Assembly: GCA_963795435.1 (NCBI GenBank)
Contig: CAWCHV010000009.1
Location: forward strand, 496,001 to 560,000
From: JAFKFI01 sp963795435
GTDB taxonomy: Bacteria > Pseudomonadota > Alphaproteobacteria > Acetobacterales > Acetobacteraceae
DNA length: 64,000 bases
Direction of reading: 5' to 3'
The translations under genes and the position numbers were made by a program. How positions within the stretch are numbered: position 1 is the first letter of the stretch; every line of letters starts with the position of its first letter. Of the stretch, positions 33,946-42,870 are shown in pieces. The notes beneath the pieces are model-generated. The model did no database searches, was not told the origin of the DNA, and worked only from the letters and a program-made list of their open reading frames with translations.

Positions 33946-33981
33946 GCCCGAACGGGCCATGCCGGCATGGCCCGTTCGGGC
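33946..33981. repeat. 36-bp perfect palindrome
   Basis: Arms GCCCGAACGGGCCATGCC and its exact complement meet with no spacer. It lies 7 bp after the stop of the LuxR-type gene and 50 bp before the methyltransferase start. As RNA it would fold into a long hairpin but has no T-run, so it is not a standard terminator; as DNA it could be a protein binding site or a mobile-repeat fragment. Confidence 0.85.
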
Positions 33982-33988
33982 CATCGCC

Positions 33989-35485
33989 TCAGTGCGAGCC
34001 GGCAGCGATCGCGGCGGCCGCGGCACGGCTGGGCAAGTCGAGCTTGAGCAGGATGTTGGCGACGTGGCGCTTGACCGTGTGCTCACTGAGCGCGAGCTCG
34101 GCGGCGATCCCGGAATTGGTCATGCCGCGCGCCAGGAACGCCACGATCTCCCGCTCGCGCGGGCTGAGTGTCGCCAGATCGGCGCGCCCGGAGCGGCGTC
34201 CCGCCTCGCCTGGGTCGTTGCGGAGGGAGGCCGCGAGCAGCCGGATGGGCTCGGACAGTCCCGCCAGCGCGCACTCGCCGCGCTCCGAGAACACCAGCGC
34301 GCCGTCGGTGGCGAGATCGCGTACCATCCCGGACACCAGCACGTCGCCCATCCGCGCCGCCGCGGCGATCCGCGCCGCGACGCGCAGCGCGTGCCCGCCG
34401 GCCGCGTCGCCTCGCCTCTCCACCTCGCCGGTATGGACCCCGGCGCGGACCGCGAGGCCGAGCGAGCTGGCCTCGTCGCGGATCGCCATCGCGCAGCGCA
34501 CCGCGCAACTCGGTCCATCGAACAGCGCGACGCCGGCCTCCGGGGTCCGGCCGCCGAAGCGCGCCACCTGTTCGGCGACGAGTTGCGCGAACCGCGCCGC
34601 TAGGTGCCGCGCGTCGGCGATTTCGATTGCCAGGACGGTTGCCAACACGGGGTGATCCGTCGGCGCCGGCCGCGCGCCGGTGAGGAAGTCCTCGACTTCG
34701 TCGAGGATCGCGTCGGTGTCGCCGACCCACATCGGATGGTCGCTGCCCTCCAGCTCGACGTGCCGCGCGCCTTGGATGTGACGCGCGAGATAGCGCCCGG
34801 CCTCGACGTTCACCCGCACGTCACCGCGCCGGTGGAGCACCAGGGTCGGCACGCGCACGCTGGGCAGCACGGGCCGCACGTCGATCTCGGCGTTCATCCG
34901 CGCCAGCGCGATCGCCCCCGCGGGGCTAGCGCCGAGCCGCTCGAAGCGCGCCCACCAGGCCCTGAACCGTGCATCTCCAAGCAGGCCGGGCGCGAAGGCC
35001 CGCAGGCTCTCGCCGGTGCCCCAGCTCGCGTCTACGCCGGCGACGAATTTCTCCACCGCCTCGCGCGACAGCACCCATGTACGGAAGTGCGCGTAGGCGC
35101 CGTACAAGATCAGCGCGGCCGTGCGCTCCGGGTGGGTGGCGGCGAACAGGATCGACATCGGCCCGCCCTCGGAGCCGCCGATCAGCACTGCCCGGCGCGA
35201 TCCGGCCGCGTCCATCACGGCGCGCACGTCCTCCATCCGCGTCTCGAGGGTCGGCATCTCCGTCACCCGGTCGCTGAGGCCGGAGCCGCGCTTGTCGAAC
35301 AGGATCAGCCGGCCGAAAGAGGCAAGGCGCGTCATCAGATGCGCCAGCCCCGGCTCCTCCCACTGGACTTCCAGGTTGGAGATGAAGCCCTGCACGAAGA
35401 CGATATCGACCGGACCCTCGCCCACGACCTGGTAGGCGATGTGGACGTCCCCGCTCCTGGCGTAGCGCGTCTCGGGCCGGGCCAT
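33989..35485 (-). CDS. alpha/beta-hydrolase - pseudo-adenylyl-cyclase - LuxR HTH protein
   Basis: 498 residues with three parts. Residues 1-270 form an alpha/beta hydrolase: nucleophile elbow GGSEGG (S105), oxyanion region QGF, and acid/histidine region near DHPMW. Residues 283-410 resemble a class III adenylyl cyclase (RAGVHTGEVE; RVAARIAAAARMGDVLVS), but the first metal-binding Asp is missing (LAIEIADARHLA), so it is probably inactive. Residues 434-498 are a LuxR-type DNA-binding domain (LSPREREIVAFLARGMTNSGIAAEL). Likely a one-component regulator that senses a small molecule through hydrolase and cyclase-like domains. Targets unknown; the methyltransferase downstream is a candidate. Confidence 0.9.
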   Translation of the reverse strand: MARPETRYARSGDVHIAYQVVGEGPVDIVFVQGFISNLEVQWEEPGLAHLMTRLASFGRLILFDKRGSGLSDRVTEMPTLETRMEDVRAVMDAAGSRRAVLIGGSEGGPMSILFAATHPERTAALILYGAYAHFRTWVLSREAVEKFVAGVDASWGTGESLRAFAPGLLGDARFRAWWARFERLGASPAGAIALARMNAEIDVRPVLPSVRVPTLVLHRRGDVRVNVEAGRYLARHIQGARHVELEGSDHPMWVGDTDAILDEVEDFLTGARPAPTDHPVLATVLAIEIADARHLAARFAQLVAEQVARFGGRTPEAGVALFDGPSCAVRCAMAIRDEASSLGLAVRAGVHTGEVERRGDAAGGHALRVAARIAAAARMGDVLVSGMVRDLATDGALVFSERGECALAGLSEPIRLLAASLRNDPGEAGRRSGRADLATLSPREREIVAFLARGMTNSGIAAELALSEHTVKRHVANILLKLDLPSRAAAAAIAAGSH

Positions 35486-35510
35486 TGCGGGATCGGTATA
35501 GCACGTCCCG

Positions 35511-36416
35511 CTAGCGCGCGACGAACATCCGGCTGGTGGCGTAGGACAGCCAGACGTGCCGGCCGGCGAACCAGCTCGCGCCGAGCAGCATCGGGGTCGC
35601 CTCGCGCACCTGCGTCACGGTTATGACCGGATGGTGAATTGTGACGCCGCCGATGGCGAGGGAGCCGAAGCGGTGCCAGTGGAACAGCACCTCGCGCATG
35701 TCCACCCCGCCGCTGATGCCGCCAGGGTCGCGGGCCAGCGCGTCCTCGCCGACGCCGAGGCCGAGCGCCGTCCGGGTGTCTAGCGCGACCGATAGCGCGC
35801 CGGTGTCGAGCAGCGCCTCCAGCTCGTGGCCGTCGAGCCGGACGCTTGCGATCAGCCGGTCGCCGGATCGGCGCAGCGCCACGATGTCATGCGCCCAGGA
35901 TACCGGCGTTTCGCACCCGCCCAAGACCTGGTGCAGCGCGAAGCGGCCGTGCCGCGCGTCGATCTCCACGTCGAAACCGGACAGCACGTCGGCTCCCAGC
36001 AGGCCCGCCACCGGCGGCGTGATGCGCGGCACCGCCGGAAGCGGCCCGACCGGCACGCTGCGCGGCGGCAACTCCAGGCCACCGACCGCGAGGCCGCCCA
36101 ACATGACATGCGGGATCACCGCGCCCGCGCCGCCGGTGCCCTGCACGAGGGTTTGCCGGCCGGGATCGACCGGCAGGCGCAGGCCGAGCGCGGCGTCGGG
36201 CGTGAGCAGCCCGGCCTCTGCGCCCGTGTCGAGGAGCAGGGAGACCGGCGTTCCGCCGATGGTGGCCTGGACGGTAAGGAAGCCCACCACGTCCCGCAGC
36301 TTCGTCTCCGCCACGGTCTCCACCTCGCACACGGCCGAAGCCGCGCCGCCGAACGCCGTCGCGGCGAGGCCGCCAAGCAGCGAGCGGCGCGTGAGCGATC
36401 GGATCGAACGCATCAA
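35511..36416 (-). CDS. exported tandem retropepsin-like aspartic protease
   Basis: 301 residues. A Tat-like signal (TRRSLLGGLAATAFGG) is followed by two aspartic-protease repeats in one chain, each with LLDTGA (D63 and D204) and each ending in a hydrophobic-GA segment (LLGADVLSGFDVEID; MLLGASWFAGRHVWL). Retropepsins normally work as dimers of one domain; here both halves are fused, so it could form a complete active site alone. Periplasmic; substrate unknown. It is 25 bp upstream of the hydrolase/LuxR gene on the same strand. Confidence 0.85.
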   Translation of the reverse strand: MMRSIRSLTRRSLLGGLAATAFGGAASAVCEVETVAETKLRDVVGFLTVQATIGGTPVSLLLDTGAEAGLLTPDAALGLRLPVDPGRQTLVQGTGGAGAVIPHVMLGGLAVGGLELPPRSVPVGPLPAVPRITPPVAGLLGADVLSGFDVEIDARHGRFALHQVLGGCETPVSWAHDIVALRRSGDRLIASVRLDGHELEALLDTGALSVALDTRTALGLGVGEDALARDPGGISGGVDMREVLFHWHRFGSLAIGGVTIHHPVITVTQVREATPMLLGASWFAGRHVWLSYATSRMFVAR

Positions 36417-36599
36417 TTTGACAACGCGAACAGCGCCACCTCAGACTCCCGGCTCGCCGCGCGAGACGGGACAGCCGCCATGATCCTCACCAAGTCAAGC
36501 ACCGAGGCGCGCGAAACTTGCCGCGACGCAAGCAGCGACAAGGGCTTTCATGCTACGCGCGGCGCGGCTGCCTGACCAGGGCGAGACCCCGGGTTCAAC

Positions 36600-38614
36600 A
36601 TGCGAAACCCGCTGCGAAACCCGCCGGCGGCGGCGCGAGCCGCGCTGGAAGCACTGTTTCCGCCCGATCCGGCATGGCTCCGGCTGCTTGCGGCGAGCCG
36701 CGCGACGCTCGGGGCCCTGCTGACATTCGGGCTGGTGGTGCTGCTCGGCAACTGGCTCCCACTGTCGCCGTCGGACCGCGTGCTCGGCTTCGCGCTCAGC
36801 CTGTTCGTCGCGACGACCGCGCGCGACCCACGCCGGGGTCAACAGGCGGTCACCATGCTGGTTGCCCCGGTCCCGGCCATCGCCGCCACCGCGCTCGCGG
36901 CGGTGCTTGCCGGGAGCGGCTGGCTCGGCGCGGCCGCGATGGTGTCGCTGGTGTTTTGCGCGATCTACGGCGCCGCGCTCGGTCCGCGCTGGGGAGCGTT
37001 CGGCACGGTGGGGCTGATCGCCTTCGTGCTGAGCCTCGTTGCGCACGGGACCGTCCAGCATCTGCCGGCTGCCTGCCTGGTCGCCGTGTTGGCCGCCGCC
37101 GCCGCCGCGCTGGTCCGCTTCGTCCTGCTGCCGGAGCGGCCGGCGACCGAGTTGGTCCGGCTGCGGCGCGCGATGCGGCGCGGGGTCGCGCGGGTATTAG
37201 ACGGAATCGAGCCGGCGTTGCGAAGCGGCGTGTGGGCGGCCGGCGCCCGCGAGCGGCTGATGGCCGACGTGCAGCGGGTGAGCGAGGCGGCGATGATGGC
37301 GCAGTTGCGGCTCACTGGCTCCGCCACGACCGACGGCACGGCCGCCGCCGCCAGCCTGCGGCTGGTGGAACTCGAACTCGCCACCGAGGGCACGGCGCGG
37401 ATCGCCGCGATGGATCTCGGAGGCGCCGCGGAACGCCCCCAACTGCACGCGCTGCTGATCGCCTTGCGCGACGCGCTGCGCGCGGACCACATGCCGTCCG
37501 CCGGGCCGGCGACCGAGCGGTTCGAATCGCGGCTCGGCCGGATGCTGGCCGGGTTCGCGCACCTGCTGGACACGCCGCTCCGTCCGATCGCCGTCCTGCC
37601 GCCCGCCCCCGCCGCAATCGCGGCGACGTCCGGGCTGCGTCCGGCGCTCCAGGGCTCGCTCGCCGCCGGGCTCGCCATCGTGGGCGGGGAGCTGCTCTCG
37701 CCGAACCGCTGGTACTGGGCGGCGTTCGCGGCCTTCGCGCTGTTCCAGGGCACCCGCTCGCGCGGTGAGTTGATCGCCAAGGCGGTGCAGTTCATGTCGG
37801 GAACGCTGGCGGGGGTGGTGGCGGGGGTGCTGCTCGCCACCCTGCTGGCGGGCCAGACCTTGGCCAGCCTGCTGGTGCTGATCGCGGCGGTGCTCCTGGC
37901 GTTCGATTCGTTCGCCGCCGCCTATGGGATGATGGTGTTCTGGATCACCATCGCCCTCGGAATGCTGTTCGGGATGCTCGGCTATTTCGCCCCCGAGGTG
38001 CTGCTGCTGCGCCTGCAGGAGACGGCGGCCGGCGCGGTCTGCGGCATCGGCGTGGCCTGCGTCGTGCTGGCGCGGCCGACCCGCGACGCCACGCGGCCGC
38101 CGCCGAGGCGCTATTGCCCGCCATCGGCGCGCTGGTGTCGCGCGCGGCGGCGGCCCTGCTCGCGGGTGCTCCGGACCCGGCGGTGCTCGGCCTGGTGCTC
38201 ACCGCCGAGCAGCGCTTTCAGGACCTGCGCGCCGCCTCGCGGCCGGTGCTGCACGGATTGACGGGCGTGGGCCATGAGGCGCAGCGCCGCCGGCTGCTGT
38301 TCCTCGCCGTGTGCGTCTTCTGGGCCCGCGAACTCGGCGATCTCAGCCTTGCCGCGTTCCGGCCGCCGGAGCCGGCGGTAGTGCCGACAATTCGCGACAC
38401 GGCCGCCCGCATCGGCGTCATCGCCGACCGGCTGCGCGAGCGATGGCGAACTGTCGCGGCGGATGCGCCCGAAGGAAGCGACGACCTGCTCGCGACCCTC
38501 CCGGCCGGTCTCGGCCATAGCGATCCGGGCCACGATGCCGCCCGCCTCCTGCTGCGTATCGACGCCGCCCTCAGCCGGCTCGCGCCCTTGGCCGCCAGCG
38601 CCGCTGCAATATAA
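36600..38614 (+). pseudogene. FUSC-family (AaeB-like) efflux protein with frameshift
   Basis: The first frame (from 36600) encodes the N-terminal membrane block (LLTFGLVVLLGNWLPLSPSDR), a middle cytoplasmic region and the second membrane block (NRWYWAAFAAFALFQGTRSRGE; AAYGMMVFWITIALGML), then becomes nonsense after VLARPTRDATR at about 38091. A frame shifted by -1 is open from 38096 and continues naturally (AAAEALLPAIGALV... LLFLAVCVFWARELGDL) to 38614. Joined, they give about 671 residues, the usual FUSC size. One base appears lost in the GC-rich stretch at 38091-38098. Either a real mutation or an assembly error. The end overlaps the convergent MFS gene. Confidence 0.8.
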
Positions 38615-39824
38615 TGCAGGCGGCGGCCCCATGCAGGATAATGCATATGGCCAGCGGCGCCGCGTAGCCGCCCGTCCGGTCGTGCACCACGCTGAGCAGG
38701 GCGGGGCTGAAAGCGTAGACGACCTGGCCGACGGCGGTGGACAGGCCGACCACCAGCCCGAACGACGCGGCGGCGAACTCGCGCTGCACGATCACCGCCG
38801 GCAACAGGATGAGGCTGCCGACGCCGAGCCCGAACAATGCGCTCCCGGCGTACAGCGCCGCCGTGTGATCGCGCAGCGCCAGCATCAGCGCGAGGCCCGA
38901 CGCCTGGGTGAGAAACACCATCGCCGCCGCCCGGCGCTGGTCGAGCCGGTCCACCACCGCGCCGAGCCCCAGTCGCCCACCCAGCGCCGCGACGCTGCTC
39001 CCGGCGATCGCGATCGAGGTACCGTCCGCGCCCAGCCGGGGCAGCAGGAAGGCGACCTGGTGGACGATGAAGCCGACCTGCGCCGAGATCGCCAACGCGA
39101 ACGGCGCGGTGAACGACCAGAAATGCGCGTTCCGCAAAGCCTCGGCCTGGCCGCTGATCGCGGTCAGCTCCCGCCCCTCGCGATCCGACGTCGCGAGCCG
39201 CCGCGCGGCCGGCGCGTGCCCACCCCGCACCGCGACGAGGATCAGCGGAATCAGCAGGAGCATCAGCCCGCCGGCGACCCCGAGCACCGCGCGGGCAAAC
39301 CCCGCGCGGGCGCTCAACGCGACCAGCGCCGGGGCCACCGCGAAGCCGCCCGCGCTGGCGCCGCACAGCGCCAGACCGAGGGCGAAGCCGCGCCGCCGGT
39401 CGAACCAGCCGGCGAGCGTCGTCGCGATCGCGGCGGAGCTCGACCACGCCCAGCCGAACCCCATCACCAGGTCGCACCCATAGAGCTGCCAGGGCGCGCT
39501 CACGCGGCTCACCCCGATCGCACCCACGCCGAGCGCGGCCACGCCGCAGCATAGCACCGAGCGAGGCCCGAGCCGCTCGACCGCGCGGCCCACCCAGGGC
39601 AGCAGGCAGGCGCCAAACAGGAAGGACAGCGTCGTGCCGGTGCCGATCACCGAGGTCGACCAGCCATGCGCCTTCTTGAGCTCGGCGAGAAACACCGCCT
39701 GCCCGTAGGAGCTGAGCCCCCAAGCCAGCACCGCCGTTCCGAAACAGGCCAGGACCACCGGCCAGCCGCGGCGAAACTCGCCCGGGGCGACGTCTTCGCC
39801 TGCGGATGCGACAAATGCTGGCAC
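38571..39824 (-). CDS. MFS transporter (monocarboxylate/OFA-like)
   Basis: 417 residues, 12 helices. Features include GWPVVLACFGTAVLAWGLSSYGQAVFLAELKKAHGWS, the GRAVERLGPRS loop, GWFDRRRGFALGLALCGASAGG, and C-terminal LLSVVHDRTGGYAAPLAIC, typical of the monocarboxylate/oxalate-formate-like MFS group. GTG 39824 with GGAAGGG upstream is preferred; an ATG at 39881 would extend into the divergent promoter. Another similar MFS is encoded at 55343. Substrate likely an organic acid, inferred from family. Confidence 0.9.
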   Translation of the reverse strand: MPAFVASAGEDVAPGEFRRGWPVVLACFGTAVLAWGLSSYGQAVFLAELKKAHGWSTSVIGTGTTLSFLFGACLLPWVGRAVERLGPRSVLCCGVAALGVGAIGVSRVSAPWQLYGCDLVMGFGWAWSSSAAIATTLAGWFDRRRGFALGLALCGASAGGFAVAPALVALSARAGFARAVLGVAGGLMLLLIPLILVAVRGGHAPAARRLATSDREGRELTAISGQAEALRNAHFWSFTAPFALAISAQVGFIVHQVAFLLPRLGADGTSIAIAGSSVAALGGRLGLGAVVDRLDQRRAAAMVFLTQASGLALMLALRDHTAALYAGSALFGLGVGSLILLPAVIVQREFAAASFGLVVGLSTAVGQVVYAFSPALLSVVHDRTGGYAAPLAICIILHGAAACIILQRRWRPRARAG

Positions 39825-39914
39825 CGCGGATCGCCCTTCCGTGCGATTATGCGTGCAAGCTAGGGTCCGGGCGTGGGCCATGTCCACGGCGCCGGATCGC
39901 GGAGGAGGGGCCCG

Positions 39915-40883
39915 GTGACACGGCGAAGGCGCGCGACGCTCGTGCTGGGGGCCTTGCTTGCGGTGTTCGTCGCCTACGAGGTTTTCACCAGCGTCGTTGC
40001 CTACACCGATGACGCCTATGTCCGTTCCGATCTGGTGGGCGTGGCGCCGCAGGTGACGGGGCAGATCGTCGCCGTCCATGTCATCGACAACCAGCCGGTG
40101 AAGCGTGGCGACCCGCTGGTCACGATCGACCCGGTGCCGTTCCAGCTCCTGATCGCCCAGCACCAGGCGGAGATCGACGAGGCACGCGCGCAGATCGCGG
40201 CCGACCAGCAGGAGATCGCGGTCGCGCAGGACAACCAAGCCGCAACCGTCGCCACGGCGCGGTACGCCCAGGAGACCCAGCGGCGCATGGTGTCGCTGAG
40301 CTCGAACCAGGATGTCTCCCGCCAGACGCTCGATCAGTCGAGCGAACAGCTGCGCGTCGCGCAGGCGGCACTCGACACCGCGACCTCCCGGGTCGTCAAG
40401 GCCCGCGCGCAGCTCGCGATGCACCAGGCGGGGGAGGCGCGCGCCGAGGCCGCGATGGGCACCGCGCAATGGCAACTCGCGCGCACTCACGTCGTCGCCC
40501 CCGCCGACGGCACGATCAATGCGCTGACCACGCGCACGGGCGACACCGCGCGCGAGAACGTGCCGCTGATCGGCATCGTGGACGCGCACGCCTGGCGGAT
40601 CATCGCCAACTACAAGCAGGACTACATCCGCGGGTTTCGCGAGGGCGGTACCGCCTGGGTGTGGCTCGATTCCGAGCCCTGGCGTCTCCATCGCGGCCGC
40701 ATCGCCGGCATCGCCCGCGGCATCAGCCGCGACCCGGACGCCGCGAAGCTGCTTCCCTACGTGGCCCCCAGCACCGACTGGATCCGCCTGCAGCGCCGCT
40801 TTCCCGTCACCATCACGCTGGACCACGCGGACGGGCTCACGCTCTACATGGGCGCCGACGCGCGCGCGGTGATCTTCCCGTGA
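39915..40883 (+). CDS. HlyD-family efflux adaptor (AaeA/EmrA-like)
   Basis: 322 residues. An N-terminal membrane helix (7-27) is followed by YTDDAYVRSDLVGVAPQVTGQIVAVHVIDNQPVKRGD (first lipoyl half), a long coiled hairpin (about 70-185; QAEIDEARAQIAADQQEI), the second lipoyl half VVAPADGTI, and a beta-barrel. Start GTG 39915 has GGAGGAGG upstream. It overlaps the FUSC gene by 4 bases (GTGA). The pair should form an AaeAB-like efflux system exporting aromatic acids or similar compounds. Confidence 0.93.
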   Translation: MTRRRRATLVLGALLAVFVAYEVFTSVVAYTDDAYVRSDLVGVAPQVTGQIVAVHVIDNQPVKRGDPLVTIDPVPFQLLIAQHQAEIDEARAQIAADQQEIAVAQDNQAATVATARYAQETQRRMVSLSSNQDVSRQTLDQSSEQLRVAQAALDTATSRVVKARAQLAMHQAGEARAEAAMGTAQWQLARTHVVAPADGTINALTTRTGDTARENVPLIGIVDAHAWRIIANYKQDYIRGFREGGTAWVWLDSEPWRLHRGRIAGIARGISRDPDAAKLLPYVAPSTDWIRLQRRFPVTITLDHADGLTLYMGADARAVIFP

Positions 40884-42001
40884 TCGGGGCCTGGCGCAAG
40901 TCCGTGGACGAGTTCGTCGCATTCGACGGTCTGCTGGATGCGCTATGGGCCGAGCTCAAGGAGGTCCGGCCGGCCGGTCCCCGCGCCCGGCAGGCGACAA
41001 TCGCGGCGCTGTCCGTCGGCATCTCGGTCACGTTCGCCCTGCTGGGCCACATGGACATGCCCTGGTGGGCGGGGATCAGCGGCTTCATGTCGGTCCAGGC
41101 CACGCGGCCGGGCTCCATCCAGCGCGCGATCCTCAGAATCGCCGGCACGATCGCCGGCGCCGCGGCGGCGCTCGCGATCGCGCCTTTCGCCATTCACGAC
41201 CACGTCGCCGGCTCACTGTTCCTGTTCGCCGCCGCGGCGGTCGGGATGCTCGGCTCCCTCGTCAGCCCGCACGCCTATGCCTGGCTGTTCTTCGCGATCA
41301 CCGCCAATCTCGTTGTCCTGCTCTCGATCAACGATCCCGCCTCGACTTTGCATTTCGCGCTCTATCGGGTGGGCGAGGTGACGATGGGCTCCCTCGCGGC
41401 GCTGCTCGTGGTTACGGCCCTGGCACCGAACACGCCGCCCCCGCCCGCGCCGCCCGCGCCCGGCTGGTCGGACCTGTTGGGCGCGCGCTGGCCGGCGGTG
41501 CTGCACGCGATCCGCACCGGGATCAGCGTGATGCTGCTTCCTTGGGCGTGGAGCTGGTTCGACCTGCCCGGCCTGTCGCAAATGGCGGTCACTGTCGCCG
41601 CCGTGATGGCGGTGCCGGTGCTGAGCGATCATCCGCTGGAGAACGGACGGCTGATCGCCGGCCGCGCGGTGCAGCGGGTGCTAGGCTGCGCACTCGGCGG
41701 CATCGCCGCGCTCGCCGCCCTCGCGCTCTCGTCCGGCACCTTCCTGCCCTGGATCCTCCTGCTCGCGGCCGGCGTCTGGCTCGGCTCCTACGTGCAGACC
41801 ACCGCGCGCGGAGTCGGCTACATCGGCACGCAGGCCTCGATCGTCTGGATCATGATGATCGTGCAAGGCTGGGGGCCGCCGGACAGCATCCTGCCGGGCC
41901 TCGACCGGTTGGCCGGCATCCTGGCCGGGCTTGCCATCCTGCTCGTCGTCTCGCTGCTGCTGTGGCCTGCCGAGCCCGCGCCCGCCCCAGCGGCGGAATG
42001 A
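40880..42001 (+). CDS. FUSC-family inner membrane efflux protein
   Basis: 373 residues, shorter than AaeB but with the FUSC repeats: MPWWAGISGFMSVQATRPGSIQRAILRIAGTIAGA and, in the second half, MAVTVAAVMAVPVLSDHPLENGRLIAGRAVQRVLGC. About ten helices, without the long middle cytoplasmic domain of the frameshifted paralogue at 36600. GTG start coupled to the HlyD-type gene. Likely the pump of the pair. Confidence 0.9.
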   Translation: MIGAWRKSVDEFVAFDGLLDALWAELKEVRPAGPRARQATIAALSVGISVTFALLGHMDMPWWAGISGFMSVQATRPGSIQRAILRIAGTIAGAAAALAIAPFAIHDHVAGSLFLFAAAAVGMLGSLVSPHAYAWLFFAITANLVVLLSINDPASTLHFALYRVGEVTMGSLAALLVVTALAPNTPPPPAPPAPGWSDLLGARWPAVLHAIRTGISVMLLPWAWSWFDLPGLSQMAVTVAAVMAVPVLSDHPLENGRLIAGRAVQRVLGCALGGIAALAALALSSGTFLPWILLLAAGVWLGSYVQTTARGVGYIGTQASIVWIMMIVQGWGPPDSILPGLDRLAGILAGLAILLVVSLLLWPAEPAPAPAAE

Positions 42002-42011
42002 CTTCCGCCCC

Positions 42012-42830
42012 TCAATTCGCCCGGTTCTCCCCGATCCGCACCAGCGCCCCGCCGTCCACGGGCAGCGCCACGCCGGTGACGAACCCGGCCTCGTCGGACG
42101 CGAGGAACAGCGCCGCGTTGGCCACGTCCCAACCCGTCGCGTGATGGCCCTTGAGCGGCACCCGCGCCGCGCGCTCGGCGGCGATTTCGTCGCGCGGCCG
42201 GCCGGTGAGTTGCGCGCGCCGGTCCACCCCCATCGGCGTGTCCATCAGCCCTGGCAGGATGGCGTTGGCGCGGATGCCGTACTCCGCGTTGTTGATCGCC
42301 TGCTGCTGCGTGAACGCGATCAACGCCGCCTTGGTCGCCTTGTAGGTGACGAACGGGTAGATCTCGAACGCCGAGATCGACGAGATCATCAGGATCACGC
42401 CCGAGCGTTGCGCGCGCATGATCGGCAGCGCGTATTTGCACGCCATCACCGCGCCGCGCAGATTGACCGCGCAGATCCGGTCGAACGCCTCCTCGGTGAT
42501 TTCCGTGACCGGCGCGTCCTGGCCCTCCAGGCTGATGCCGACGTTGTAGTGCAGGATGTCGATGCGCCCGAAGCGACGTTGCGCCTCGTCCATCGCCGCC
42601 TTCAGCGTCGCCTCGCGCGTCACGTCGGCCTCGAACGCGACGCACTCCGTCCCCTCGGCGCGCGCCAGCTTCGCGGTCTCCTCGGCCAGATCGGCGCGAC
42701 GATCCACCGCCAGGATTCGCGCGCCCTCCTGCGCGAAACGGAGCGTGGTGGCGCGGCCGTTGCCGATCGTCTGGCCAGGATTTTGCCCGGCGCCGATGAT
42801 GACCGCGACCTTGTCCCTGAGACGCATCAT
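42012..42830 (-). CDS. SDR family oxidoreductase
   Basis: 272 residues. It has an unusual longer glycine loop GAGQNPGQTIGNG (13-25), YNVG (95-98) replacing NNAG, and catalytic Y163-K167 (YKATK). Conserved VDRRADLAEET suggests NAD. It is followed only 10 bp away by the convergent FUSC gene and preceded 40 bp upstream by an alpha/beta hydrolase on the same strand, so the two form a probable operon for ester or lactone breakdown. Substrate unknown. Confidence 0.93.
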   Translation of the reverse strand: MMRLRDKVAVIIGAGQNPGQTIGNGRATTLRFAQEGARILAVDRRADLAEETAKLARAEGTECVAFEADVTREATLKAAMDEAQRRFGRIDILHYNVGISLEGQDAPVTEITEEAFDRICAVNLRGAVMACKYALPIMRAQRSGVILMISSISAFEIYPFVTYKATKAALIAFTQQQAINNAEYGIRANAILPGLMDTPMGVDRRAQLTGRPRDEIAAERAARVPLKGHHATGWDVANAALFLASDEAGFVTGVALPVDGGALVRIGENRAN

Positions 42831-42870
42831 TCCTGCCTTTCACATCGAATGGGTCCGCGCGGGCGCCGCG

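Noticed and set aside
38571..40922. 783-residue frame covering the MFS and the antisense of the HlyD gene
   Set aside because: Only the part from 39824 to 38571 has MFS features; upstream is antisense of the HlyD-type gene.
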